DNA of 64,000 bases from contig JAFYGB010000010.1 of NCBI GenBank assembly GCA_017543445.1, positions 62,001-126,000 of the forward strand, read 5' to 3'. The DNA comes from Lachnospiraceae bacterium. Its GTDB lineage: Bacteria; Bacillota; Clostridia; Lachnospirales; Lachnospiraceae. Positions 51,528 to 60,014 of this stretch are shown in pieces. The notes under the pieces were generated by a model that saw only the letters and a program-made list of their open reading frames with translations, was not told the origin of the DNA and ran no database searches. Made by a program: the position numbers and the translations under genes. The first letter of the stretch is position 1. Every line of letters starts with the position of its first letter.

Positions 51528-52952
51528 ATGAAACTAATTTATCAGGTCGAAGACAAACCGAAATTCCCACAGTTGATCGTTTTTGCCTTGCAGCAGCTAC
51601 TCGCCATCATGACGGCGACGCTGGTGGTTCCGGTGGTCATCAACGGCGATGTTGAGAAACTGATCGAAAAAACCGAGATCACTTGGGCTCTTGAGAAGCC
51701 GATGAGCCCTGCGGCGGCACTTTTCGGTGCCGGCGTCGGAACGCTGATCTACCTTCTGTTCACGAAGAAGAAGAGTCCTGTGTTCCTCGGATCCTCCTTC
51801 GCATTCCTCGGCTCCATGACCTCCGCATTTGCCGGAGCGTCGACCATGGCGTTGGGTTACCTGGGATTGATCCTGGGTGCGGTTATCGCCGGACTGGTTT
51901 ATGTTGTCATCGCACTCATCGTGAAGAGTTGCGGAACGAAGTGGATCGAGAAGATCATGCCTGCGGTTGTTATCGGACCTACCGTTGCCATCATCGGTCT
52001 GGCTTTGGCGGGAAATGCGGTCGGTGACCTGACAACAGGTGCAGTGGAAGGTAGCGCTACGGCGAAGAACCTTGCGGTCCTGTGTGGACTTGTGACGCTG
52101 GCAGTACTGATGTTCTCCTCCGCATTCGGTAAGAAGAGCGGTAAACTCATCCCGTTTATCTATGGTATCCTCGCCGGCTATGCATTTGCCCTGATCCTTA
52201 CGATCATCGGAAATGTTTGCAACATCCCGGAAATGGTTCTGATCTCCACGAAATCGTTTGAGGATCTTTTAAACGCGGACGGAAATGTTACGTTTACGAC
52301 ATTCCTTTCATTCCCGGATTTCACCTTCCTGTCTGCAAGCGGCGCGTTTGATGCCCTGGACGGAAGCTACTTCATGACCGTGTTTGTTGCATATGCTCCT
52401 GTAGCGTTCGTAGTATTTGCAGAGCACCTTGCAGACCATATGAATATTTCCTCGATCATCGAGCGTAACCTGCTTGAGGATCCGGGACTTGATAAGACCC
52501 TCCTGGGCGATGGTATCGGTTCCATGGTGGGCGCATTCTTCGGCGGCTGCCCGAACACTACATATGGTGAGTCCATCGGCTGCGTAGCCATCACGAAGAA
52601 TGCATCGGTCGTTTCCATCTTCGCTGCAGCGATCGGAGCGATCCTGATCTCCTTCATTTCTCCGTTCATCGCGTTTGTAAACTCCATTCCGAAGTGCGTT
52701 ATGGGCGGTGTCTGCATGGCTCTGTATGGCTTCATCGCCGTATCCGGCCTGAAGATGATCCAGAAGGTCGACCTCAACAAAAACAAGAACCTGTTTGTTG
52801 TTTCGGTCATCCTGATCGCCGGTGTCGGAGCCCTTTCCGTATCGTTCGGTAAAGTCACCATCACGAAGGTTGCATGTGCACTGATCCTCGGTGTTCTCGC
52901 AAATCTCATGCTGAAGGATGCCCCCGACGAAGAACCCGAAAAGAAAGTTTGA
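51528..52952 (+). CDS. NCS2-family uracil/xanthine permease
   Basis: 474 residues with about 14 helices. Start IYQVEDKPKFPQLIVFALQQLLAI (the usual N-terminal amphipathic lead-in), MPAVVIGPTVAIIGLALAG, the substrate-site segment VAYAPVAFVVFAEHLADHMN with conserved Glu, and GGCPNTTYGESIGCVAITKNAS, the NCS2 signature. Imports uracil or a purine with protons. The ATG at 51528 is spaced five bases from TGGAGG, whose own ATG (51516) is not the start. The closest family pattern is UraA. Confidence 0.92.
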   Translation: MKLIYQVEDKPKFPQLIVFALQQLLAIMTATLVVPVVINGDVEKLIEKTEITWALEKPMSPAAALFGAGVGTLIYLLFTKKKSPVFLGSSFAFLGSMTSAFAGASTMALGYLGLILGAVIAGLVYVVIALIVKSCGTKWIEKIMPAVVIGPTVAIIGLALAGNAVGDLTTGAVEGSATAKNLAVLCGLVTLAVLMFSSAFGKKSGKLIPFIYGILAGYAFALILTIIGNVCNIPEMVLISTKSFEDLLNADGNVTFTTFLSFPDFTFLSASGAFDALDGSYFMTVFVAYAPVAFVVFAEHLADHMNISSIIERNLLEDPGLDKTLLGDGIGSMVGAFFGGCPNTTYGESIGCVAITKNASVVSIFAAAIGAILISFISPFIAFVNSIPKCVMGGVCMALYGFIAVSGLKMIQKVDLNKNKNLFVVSVILIAGVGALSVSFGKVTITKVACALILGVLANLMLKDAPDEEPEKKV

Positions 52953-53014
52953 TAGGTGCATTCGCCGAGATGATGGCGAAATAAAGATTTGTATAGTTTG
53001 ATGGGGGTATGTTT

Positions 53015-53854
53015 ATGCCGGATGTGTTTTTGCGGTTTCCGGGGGGCCGGGAGCGGTGTTTGACGTTGAGTTATGATGATGGTGTGGTCAATGATTTTCG
53101 GTTGGCTGAGTTGTTGGAGATGCGGGGGCTTCGTTGTACCTTTAATCTCAACAGCGGGATGTGGGGCGACCGGGAGTACGATGACTATACGAGTACACAT
53201 CGACGTATGCGGCCGGAGCAGGCGCGTGAGTTTTACCGCAGCGAGTGGATGGAGGTCGCGGCGCATTCGGTGACGCACCCACATTTGGAGAGCCTGCCCA
53301 TGGCGAGCTGCACGGCGGAGATTCTGAAGGATCGGGAAGCCCTGGAGGTGATGTTCGGCGGACCGGTGCGAGGATTTGCATATCCGTACGGTACGTGGAG
53401 CGATGGTGTGATCGCGTCATTAAAGGCATGCGGAATCCGCTATGCGCGGACTGTGTGGTCCTCGCACGAATTTTCGATCCCGAAGGATTGGCTCGTCCTT
53501 CGGCCTACGTGCCATCACGAAGATCCGGAGCTGATGCGCCTCGTTGACGACTTCTTCAAAAATGATCCACGAAAAAAAGGCCCCAAGTTGTTTTACCTTT
53601 GGGGACACAGTTACGAATTTGATTTTCATGATAATTGGGAGATCATCGAGACATTTGCCGACCGCATGGCCGGACGAGACGATGTATGGTATGCGACGAA
53701 CATCGAGGTGTACGATTATGTTAAGGCTTACGAAAGCCTTGAGTACGACCTCGCATTGACCACGGTCATGAACCCTTCCGCGAAGCAGGTATGGTTCATG
53801 CTGGACGGGAAGATGTATGACGTGGCTCCCGGAGAAACCTTAAGGCTCTCTTGA
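53015..53854 (+). CDS. Polysaccharide deacetylase family protein
   Basis: 279 residues, no signal peptide. NodB fold motifs: CLTLSYDDGV (motif 1, second Asp as base), EVAAHSVTHPHL (metal-binding HxxxxH), and GFAYPYGTW (motif 3), then SSHEFSIPKDWLVLRPTCHH and LWGHSYEFD. Cytoplasmic location and the extra C-terminal segment resemble the intracellular deacetylase-like branch. De-N- or O-acetylates a carbohydrate; substrate unknown. The ATG at 53015 has better spacing from the GGGGG site than the in-frame ATG at 53009. Confidence 0.85.
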   Translation: MPDVFLRFPGGRERCLTLSYDDGVVNDFRLAELLEMRGLRCTFNLNSGMWGDREYDDYTSTHRRMRPEQAREFYRSEWMEVAAHSVTHPHLESLPMASCTAEILKDREALEVMFGGPVRGFAYPYGTWSDGVIASLKACGIRYARTVWSSHEFSIPKDWLVLRPTCHHEDPELMRLVDDFFKNDPRKKGPKLFYLWGHSYEFDFHDNWEIIETFADRMAGRDDVWYATNIEVYDYVKAYESLEYDLALTTVMNPSAKQVWFMLDGKMYDVAPGETLRLS

Positions 53855-53884
53855 TACGCTGTGTAGAGCGGGAGTTTTGAGGGG

Positions 53885-53966
53885 TATCACAACAAAAGGG
53901 CCTGTCAAGGTCGGGCCGCCTACGGCGGTGCCGAGTAGCCTTGGCAGGGCCTTTTTTGTTGTGATA
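53885..53966. terminator. Large bidirectional terminator hairpin
   Basis: TATCACAACAAAAGGGCCTG (53885-53904) pairs with the region ending TTTTTTGTTGTGATA (53952-53966); the top of the stem carries a second hairpin, CCGCC/GGCGG. T runs are present on both strands. It lies between the convergent deacetylase and the minus-strand gene at 54069. Confidence 0.8.
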
Positions 53967-53983
53967 TGTGGTGATCAAGGTCA

Positions 53984-54010
53984 ATGTAAGCCGGCTTGCG
54001 CTGCTTACAT
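53984..54010. terminator. Second hairpin before the minus-strand gene's 3' end
   Basis: ATGTAAGC (53984-53991) pairs with GCTTACAT (54003-54010). It can serve the leftward transcript from 54551; no T run follows on the minus strand, so termination would be weak. Confidence 0.4.
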
Positions 54011-54068
54011 CGGCTAGAAGTCCATTGTAATACGCGCAAAACGTGGGGAGAGGAGAAAAGCCTCTTCT

Positions 54069-54551
54069 TTACTGACGGAAGGGGATGATCCAGAGGGATA
54101 ATGCTTCGGCGGGGTAGACGAGGGGGCGGATGGTGGCCGCGATGTCGAAGACGAAGCGGTTGGTGTCGATGGCTTTTTCGCCGCAGTCGATGACTTCGAC
54201 GTGGTCGGCCACGTAGCGAACGAAACGGCGTGCAGGGTTCTGTTCGGAGAGACGCAGGTAAGAAAGCCCGCGGTCCAGGGAACGACCGCCCATGAAAGCG
54301 GTCATGTGGATCATGAGTTCGAGCGCGAGCGAGTGATCGCTGATCTGAAGCTCCTCGTGGAAGTGGTCTGCGTACTTCTTCTTGATGTAGCGCGCGATCT
54401 CGAGGGCAGGCAGCATGTGCCCCTTTCGGGTCCCGGTGACGCCGCGGCGCAGATGTTCTAAAAGTGCCCGGTCAACGCGAACGTGGACGGCTTTGTGACG
54501 ATACAGAATATGAATCTTATCATCGAAAGGTGTATGCTCGAAAAATGCCAT
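54069..54551 (-). CDS. Conserved-looking cytoplasmic protein, family not recognised
   Basis: 160 residues with no membrane segment or signal. N terminus AFFEHTPFDDKIHILYRHKAVHVRVDRALLEH, then a basic helical part (GTRKGHMLPALEIARYIKKKYADHF), and strand-rich C terminus with FVRYVADHVEVIDCGEKAID. A GGGGAG site eight bases before the ATG and terminators at its 3' end support a real gene. I do not recognise a family; no catalytic motif is obvious. Arg, His and Asp are frequent. Confidence 0.65.
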   Translation of the reverse strand: MAFFEHTPFDDKIHILYRHKAVHVRVDRALLEHLRRGVTGTRKGHMLPALEIARYIKKKYADHFHEELQISDHSLALELMIHMTAFMGGRSLDRGLSYLRLSEQNPARRFVRYVADHVEVIDCGEKAIDTNRFVFDIAATIRPLVYPAEALSLWIIPFRQ

Positions 54552-54893
54552 GATTTTTTCTCCCCAAAACAGGCCGCTATGGGCGGCCGTAAACTTATGA
54601 GTATTTTATCGTAAATTCGGGAAATATGCAAGGGAGAGGCGGAGCGAATGGAGCAGCGAGGCCGATGGTTTGCGAGGATTGGGGGCTCCCATGGCCTATA
54701 AGGCGGGCCGGATATTTTGGAAAATCGGTGGGGAAAATCGAAAACAACCTACGAAAATCGAGCGAAAATGGCCGAAACAGGCGAAAATAGCGAAAAAAAT
54801 GCCGAAATTCGGTACGCTTGCAAAAAAAAGTATGGAAATCCATGGCGGTTTATTGTATAATAAAGCAAATATAGCCTGAAGGAGGAAACGAAT
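54552..54893 (+). promoter_or_regulatory. Phased A-tract region and -10 element upstream of the zinc-ribbon gene
   Basis: 342 bases without a credible gene (a 69-codon open frame at 54670 is Lys-rich and lacks a ribosome site). From 54721 to 54829 short A-runs recur, many at 10-11 base spacing (54754, 54765, 54774, 54784, 54793, 54805), which should curve the DNA. TATAAT lies at 54856-54861 with a poor -35 (TGGAAA, 54833-54838). AAGGAGG (54880-54886) serves ATG 54894. Confidence 0.55.
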
Positions 54894-55556
54894 ATGGCTA
54901 ATTGTAATGTATGCGGTACATTTGTTCAGGAGGGTGTTACGACTTGTCCGAACTGCGGATCTCCGATCGCCGGCGCTGTAGCTGCTAAGGTTGCACAGGC
55001 GGTAGATACAGCTGCTCAGACTGTTGATCAGACAGCTACTCAGGCTGCACAGACCGTTGAAGGTGCCGTTAATACTACTGCGGCACAGGCTGCACCTGCT
55101 GCATCGTCCGCACCTGCATTTTTGGGTTCCATGGGAGCCGTTAACGGAAACATGGACGCTAAGAATAACAAAAAGTTGGACGCGCTTGCTGCGAAGTTAG
55201 ATGGTAAGGATTTCACTGCGAACTACAGCGCAAAGGATAAGGAAGACAGTAAGCTTTGGGCGATCCTCGCTTACTTCGGTCTGCTTTGCCTGATCCCGCT
55301 TTTCGCTGCGAAGGAGTCTCCGTATGCGAAGTTCCATACCAATCAGGGTCTGGTATTCTTGATCTTCGAGGCTGGCCTGGGCGTTTGCTCCATCATTTTC
55401 AGCCTTATTCCGTTTGTTAAGACTTTGATCGCTCCGTTCTTCATTTCCGCGACGATCATTTTCGGCGCAACGATGTTTGTTTATGGACTTATGAACGCTG
55501 TTCAGGATCGCGCGAAAGAGCTTCCGGGCATCGGCGGTATCCGCATTCTTAAATAA
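54894..55556 (+). CDS. Zinc-ribbon membrane protein (DUF4870-like C-terminal region)
   Basis: 220 residues. N-terminal zinc ribbon CNVCGTF...CPNCGSP, then an Ala/Thr/Gln-rich linker of about 60 residues (AAQTVDQTATQAAQTVEG), a short helical part and a three-helix membrane domain starting LWAILAYFGLLCLIPLFA and containing YAKFHTNQGLVFLIFEAGL, the DUF4870-like 'HxxQ' pattern. Such proteins are common small membrane proteins without assigned function. Upstream of the hybrid histidine kinase by 41 bases, likely same operon. Confidence 0.8.
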   Translation: MANCNVCGTFVQEGVTTCPNCGSPIAGAVAAKVAQAVDTAAQTVDQTATQAAQTVEGAVNTTAAQAAPAASSAPAFLGSMGAVNGNMDAKNNKKLDALAAKLDGKDFTANYSAKDKEDSKLWAILAYFGLLCLIPLFAAKESPYAKFHTNQGLVFLIFEAGLGVCSIIFSLIPFVKTLIAPFFISATIIFGATMFVYGLMNAVQDRAKELPGIGGIRILK

Positions 55557-55597
55557 TTTAAGGATCATTTCCATGATCGTATAAAAAGGACCGTAAT

Positions 55598-58483
55598 ATG
55601 GGCGTTAAAGATCTTTGGAACGGACTGATGGTGGAAAAAAACCGCAGCCAAAAAATCATCGGTAAAGTCGCGTATTGGGTACTCTTTGTAATCTGTGTGA
55701 TGTTTTTTTTCATCTGCCTGGTTTCGGAAGAGAGCTCGTTTCGTTTGCTGATGGTTTATTGTATTGTGGTGCCGATCGTTATGGCATTTCCCACGTACAT
55801 CTCTAAGATATCCGTAAAGATCCAAAGTTTCGGAACGGTGGCTTTTTTGCTGTTTTTTGCTTCGGCATACTGCATTCAAGCCCACTCGTTGACCCCCAGT
55901 TACGGTCTTTTTTTGGGTATAGCATGTCTGGCTTCCCTGTACCAGGATATCTTTCTGAACCTGTTTCATCTGCTATACACGATCGCGTATTACGTGATCT
56001 GGTATATCTATATCGATATCGGTACCGAAAATATGCTCAGTATGAGAGTAGAAGAGATTTCGAAAAATCATCCTGAAGTGAAGATAGAGGTCATTGAAGA
56101 TATCGTGAAGGCGCTTCAGAGGTCCCCGGATATTGAGAACGTAGCAGAGCGCCTTCAGCTCATGATGCTCATAAGCGGTGCGCTCATGCTCATGGTGCTG
56201 ATCTCGTGGAACAAACATCAGGCCGCTATCGCCCGTAAGAAGACGAAAGACGTTCAGGACCTCCTCGAGATCGTTGAGGAGAAGAAGAATGAAGCCGAAG
56301 CCGCAGCGAAGGCGAAATCCGACTTCCTGGCGAATATGAGCCATGAGATCCGTACTCCTATGAACGCGATCTGCGGTATGAGTGAGCTCCTCGCGAAGAG
56401 CGACCTGACTCCGCAAAATGCCGAATATGTAAACATGATCCAGATGTCTTCGGAGAACCTGCTCCGCCTGATCAACGACATCCTCGATTTCTCGAAGATC
56501 GACGCCGGCCGCATGGAGTTGGTAAACGACGACTACGATCTGAGCGATTGCATCAACGAAGTGCAGAACGTGATAAATACCCGACTGACCAACAAAGATA
56601 TCGCCTTTTTGATCGAGTGTCCGCCGAACCTGCCGTTGCACTATAACGGCGACGTCATGCGTATCCGGCAGATCCTCATCAATATCCTGGGCAATGCAGT
56701 CAAATTCACCAAAAAAGGTTACATCAAGCTATCCATCGACTTCCGTATCATGCAGAACAACAAGGTCAAACTGATCTTCAGCGTCGAGGATACCGGTATC
56801 GGCATTAAGCGGAGCGACATCCAGAAACTCTTCGGTGAGTTCATGCAGCTCAACACGAAGAAGAACCGAAGCATTCAGGGCAGTGGTCTGGGACTGGTCA
56901 TCTCCAAACGAATGGCGAAGATGATGGATGGCGATATCAACGTCAAGAGTGAGTACGGCGTAGGCTCCACCTTTAATATCATTATCCAGCAGAAGCAGGT
57001 CGATGACTGGGTATGCTTCCGTACGAAAGAAAGTAAACCGGTCCATTTCTATGTTTATGAACCGAATGAATATTACAGGGAGAGCATCCGGACTACGGTC
57101 AGCTACCTGAATATGATGATCGACTTCGTCCGCTCGAAGGATGAACTCCTGAAAGTGAAACAGCAAGGCAAACCGAACGAGCGGAATTTCCTGTTGTTCG
57201 ACTATGTGTCCGGTGTCAGCACGGTAAAGCAGAACCTGGATAAATTCAAAGACATTTCCCTTGTGGCGATGACGAGTATCAACGACGTTATCGTGGATGA
57301 GGTGGAAGATATCGTCTTCATGCATAAGCCGATCAGCATGTTCTCGATGGATGCGATCTTAAAGAACCGTGCCCGCTGGAACGTGCAGAACGGCCACTTG
57401 CAGATGCTCAACAGTTTCTTCGCACCCGAGGCGCGTGTCCTCGTGGTCGATGATAACAACATCAACCTGCGTGTTGCGGACGCATACCTGCGCCGTTACC
57501 TGATCTCGCCGGTGCTGGCGGAGAGCGGCGACGAAGCGATCGAGCACGTGGAGAACGATCCGCCGTTCGATCTGATTTTCATGGACCACATGATGCCGGT
57601 TCACGACGGTATCGAAGTTACGAAGAGTATCCGAAATATCGGAAGCGAATATACACGGAACATCCCGATCATTGCCCTCACGGCAAATGCGGTAAAGGGC
57701 GTCGAGAAACTGTTCCTCAACAATGGTATGAACGACTATCTGTCGAAGCCCATCGACTCGAAGCGCCTAAATCAGGTGCTGGCGCAGTGGCTGCCGCCGG
57801 AGAAGCAGCTGACCGAGCTGCCCGAGGAGTACCGTCACCTGCTGAAGGATCTGCCGGACGAGTCATCCGTGGAGAGCGCGGACATCGTTATCCCCGATGT
57901 CGACGCCGCAAAGGCGATGCGCGAACTGGGTCACAGCAAGGAGGAGTATCTGGATCTTCTGGAGACCGTTTACGAGGAAGGCCAGAAGAAGCTTCCGCTC
58001 ATGCGCGAATGCGTGGCGCACGGCGAGTGGCAGCGTTACATGATCGAGGCTCATGCGTTGAAGAGCGTGTGTGCGAGCATTGGCGCGGGCAATCTGTCCG
58101 TCACCGCGAAATCGCACGAGATGGCAGTAAAGGACGGTAACATTTCCTTCGTTCAGAAGGACAATGCGAACTTCCTGGCGGCGTACGAGAAGCTCCTGAC
58201 GGATATCGATTATTATTTCAAGACGCAGGAGAACTCCGACGAGCAGAAGCCGGAACTCTCTACGCAGCAGCTGCGTGACGTTATGCGAGAAGTGGCTACG
58301 GACATCGACGAGTACGATGGCGAAGCAGCCGTGGGTAAACTGGACAGCCTGCTTTCCGACTACAAGATGGACGAAGACATCCGCCGCCAACTCTTACGTA
58401 TCAAGGACCGCGCGGACTCCTACGAGTACGAGGATGCAGCCCATGCGATACTAAATTTGGCTCGTATGATCGCTGTTCGGTAA
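55598..58483 (+). CDS. Hybrid sensor histidine kinase with pseudo-receiver, receiver and HPt
   Basis: 961 residues. Five or six N-terminal helices (~25-215) with no large outside domain, a coiled coil, HisKA with [16 protein letters not shown] (His ~248), HATPase ([27 protein letters not shown]), then a degenerate receiver (~480-600), a true receiver ([14 protein letters not shown]; Asp in [10 protein letters not shown], ~662), and a C-terminal HPt ([14 protein letters not shown], His ~819) plus ~70 extra residues. This is a full phosphorelay in one chain; its output regulator is not in the window. The first receiver keeps the fold but I cannot find the phospho-accepting Asp. Confidence 0.88.
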   Translation: MGVKDLWNGLMVEKNRSQKIIGKVAYWVLFVICVMFFFICLVSEESSFRLLMVYCIVVPIVMAFPTYISKISVKIQSFGTVAFLLFFASAYCIQAHSLTPSYGLFLGIACLASLYQDIFLNLFHLLYTIAYYVIWYIYIDIGTENMLSMRVEEISKNHPEVKIEVIEDIVKALQRSPDIENVAERLQLMMLISGALMLMVLISWNKHQAAIARKKTKDVQDLLEIVEEKKNEAEAAAKAKSDFLANMSHEIRTPMNAICGMSELLAKSDLTPQNAEYVNMIQMSSENLLRLINDILDFSKIDAGRMELVNDDYDLSDCINEVQNVINTRLTNKDIAFLIECPPNLPLHYNGDVMRIRQILINILGNAVKFTKKGYIKLSIDFRIMQNNKVKLIFSVEDTGIGIKRSDIQKLFGEFMQLNTKKNRSIQGSGLGLVISKRMAKMMDGDINVKSEYGVGSTFNIIIQQKQVDDWVCFRTKESKPVHFYVYEPNEYYRESIRTTVSYLNMMIDFVRSKDELLKVKQQGKPNERNFLLFDYVSGVSTVKQNLDKFKDISLVAMTSINDVIVDEVEDIVFMHKPISMFSMDAILKNRARWNVQNGHLQMLNSFFAPEARVLVVDDNNINLRVADAYLRRYLISPVLAESGDEAIEHVENDPPFDLIFMDHMMPVHDGIEVTKSIRNIGSEYTRNIPIIALTANAVKGVEKLFLNNGMNDYLSKPIDSKRLNQVLAQWLPPEKQLTELPEEYRHLLKDLPDESSVESADIVIPDVDAAKAMRELGHSKEEYLDLLETVYEEGQKKLPLMRECVAHGEWQRYMIEAHALKSVCASIGAGNLSVTAKSHEMAVKDGNISFVQKDNANFLAAYEKLLTDIDYYFKTQENSDEQKPELSTQQLRDVMREVATDIDEYDGEAAVGKLDSLLSDYKMDEDIRRQLLRIKDRADSYEYEDAAHAILNLARMIAVR

Positions 58484-58571
58484 AAACTAGGCTAAAAATC
58501 GTAAAAATATCCGAAAATATGCAGGAGATTAGCGAAAAATACTTGCACGTCGTATGTGAAAATGGTATAAT
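58482..58571 (+). promoter_or_regulatory. Promoter with upstream phased A-tracts for the 58617 gene
   Basis: TTGCAC (58543-58548) and TATAAT (58566-58571) with a 17-base spacer. A-runs of 4-5 at 58482, 58494, 58503, 58514 and 58535 are spaced 9-12 or ~21 bases, again suggesting curvature or an UP element. This starts a transcript separate from the kinase. Confidence 0.65.
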
Positions 58572-58616
58572 GATAATGCCCGAACAGGGACAATATCTCA
58601 AAAAGGAGAACAGAAT

Positions 58617-59066
58617 ATGAATAAAAAACTTAGTTTGTCGCCGACATTGTTGTCTTTGCTCGGTGTAACAGCGTTGTATCTGGGTGGCTGGGAAGCAGGT
58701 ATCCTCTTCTTTATCGCAATCTTGGTATTTGAGACTGCCGACAGCGTTAAGATCAACCTCATGCAGTACGTTATCGTTAGAGCGATGATCCTCATCGTTT
58801 TCAATGCGATCTCCTATTGCGGTGATGTTTTAGGTTGGATCTTCAGCTTCTTTGATAACGCTCGTGACTTGTCGAAGTGGAATATCTTTGATTATCCCGC
58901 TAAGTATGGCTGGTCCGGTTTCCTGAACCTGGTTATCTTCATCTGGTTCTTTACCGCCATCCTTGGTAAGAAGGTCGTTAAGGTTCCGACCATCCATGGT
59001 ATGGTTGTTCGTAACATGGACTTCAGCGCGAACGCAGCAGCTCAGCAGCCGACAGACGTTCAGTAA
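58617..59066 (+). CDS. Four-helix membrane protein, unknown function
   Basis: 149 residues with hydrophobic segments LLSLLGVTALYLGGWEAGILFFIAIL, MQYVIVRAMILIVFNAI and FLNLVIFIWFFTAILG. No catalytic motif recognised. The C-terminal 30 residues are polar. AAAAGGAG precedes the ATG, and a strong promoter drives the gene. It sits next to another unrecognised membrane protein (59227) and close to the zinc-ribbon/kinase pair. Confidence 0.75.
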   Translation: MNKKLSLSPTLLSLLGVTALYLGGWEAGILFFIAILVFETADSVKINLMQYVIVRAMILIVFNAISYCGDVLGWIFSFFDNARDLSKWNIFDYPAKYGWSGFLNLVIFIWFFTAILGKKVVKVPTIHGMVVRNMDFSANAAAQQPTDVQ

Positions 59067-59130
59067 TTGCATAATTCGGAAGAGACGTAAGGTCGCTTCC
59101 TTCGGATGAATTCATCCGGATATCGGAATG

Positions 59131-59166
59131 GCCGCATTCATCGTACCACGATGCATGCGGCTGTTT
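59131..59166 (+). terminator. Hairpin after the 58617 gene
   Basis: GCCGCATTCATCG (59131-59143) pairs with CGATGCATGCGGC (59149-59161) with one mismatch/bulge; TGTTTATTT follows. A smaller palindrome CGGATGAATTCATCCG lies at 59103-59118. Confidence 0.55.
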
Positions 59167-59226
59167 ATTTCCCGAGTTTCGTTCGGACGGCCGGACGCAA
59201 CGCATGGGGGTTTCTTGGAGGCATAT

Positions 59227-59985
59227 ATGGGTAAGAAAAAAGGACTCGGTTATAAGATGGGAACGCGGCTCGCGTTTGTCGGGCTCATCGTCTGGTCACT
59301 CTTTGCGATCGGCTTTACGATCTGGCTCGGTTCGAAGGGACATTGGACGAACAGCAACCTGTCCAGAAACGGTGAGGACGGGCATATCTGGGCATTGCGT
59401 CTGTGGGCGCTCGTGACCGGTGCGCTGTTCTTTCTGCACTCCACGTATTGCATGTACCTGGGAGGCTATAAAAGGCTCGTGGCGCGGTTTTTGTGCTATG
59501 CAGCATGTGTCATGCTGATCATCAGCACGTTTATCCCGTGTAAGACCGGAGCGGGGGCTTCGGATACGGACGAGTTTATCGCAAATATCCATCTGTTTGT
59601 TTCTTTCAGTTCTACTATGGTGCTACTTGCGGGCACGGTCGTATTTGAACTCTGGATGCGTTATTCTAAGAAGATCCGCATGGTGGACGATCTCGTGATC
59701 ACAGGCATTGCCCTGGCGATCGCTTTGCTTTCGATCGTGATCTTTAAGATCGTGACGAGCCTGGTCGAGGTATTTACCATTACGGCATTTTCGTTCCTTT
59801 GGGTGCGCTTCGCTTGGAAACTGTTGCGCCGTGAGAAGACGATCGAGAATCTGCCACCGAAGCCAGGCAAGCCGGCTGCGCAGAGTAATAAGAAGACGAG
59901 CCAGTCGACGAAGAAGGACGAGAAACAGAAGGAACAGAAAAAAGAATCCGAAAATCCTTTGGACTACGAAGAGGGTTTATGGTGA
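59227..59985 (+). CDS. Six-helix membrane protein with basic tail, unknown function
   Basis: 252 residues from ATG 59227 (TTGGAGG site); an upstream open extension is not coding. Helices include LAFVGLIVWSLFAIGFTIWLG, LWALVTGALFFLHSTYCMYL, FLCYAACVMLIISTFIPC and later SSTMVLLAGTVVFELWM. The last ~60 residues are Lys/Gln/Glu rich (KKDEKQKEQKKESE), a soluble cytoplasmic tail. No known family recognised. PutP follows 29 bases later, so both may share a transcript. Confidence 0.75.
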   Translation: MGKKKGLGYKMGTRLAFVGLIVWSLFAIGFTIWLGSKGHWTNSNLSRNGEDGHIWALRLWALVTGALFFLHSTYCMYLGGYKRLVARFLCYAACVMLIISTFIPCKTGAGASDTDEFIANIHLFVSFSSTMVLLAGTVVFELWMRYSKKIRMVDDLVITGIALAIALLSIVIFKIVTSLVEVFTITAFSFLWVRFAWKLLRREKTIENLPPKPGKPAAQSNKKTSQSTKKDEKQKEQKKESENPLDYEEGLW

Positions 59986-60014
59986 TAGAAAACTAACATT
60001 TTTGGAGGGTTAGA

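Noticed and set aside
54670..54879. 69-codon Lys-rich open frame
   Set aside because: Coincides with phased A-tracts and a promoter; no ribosome site.
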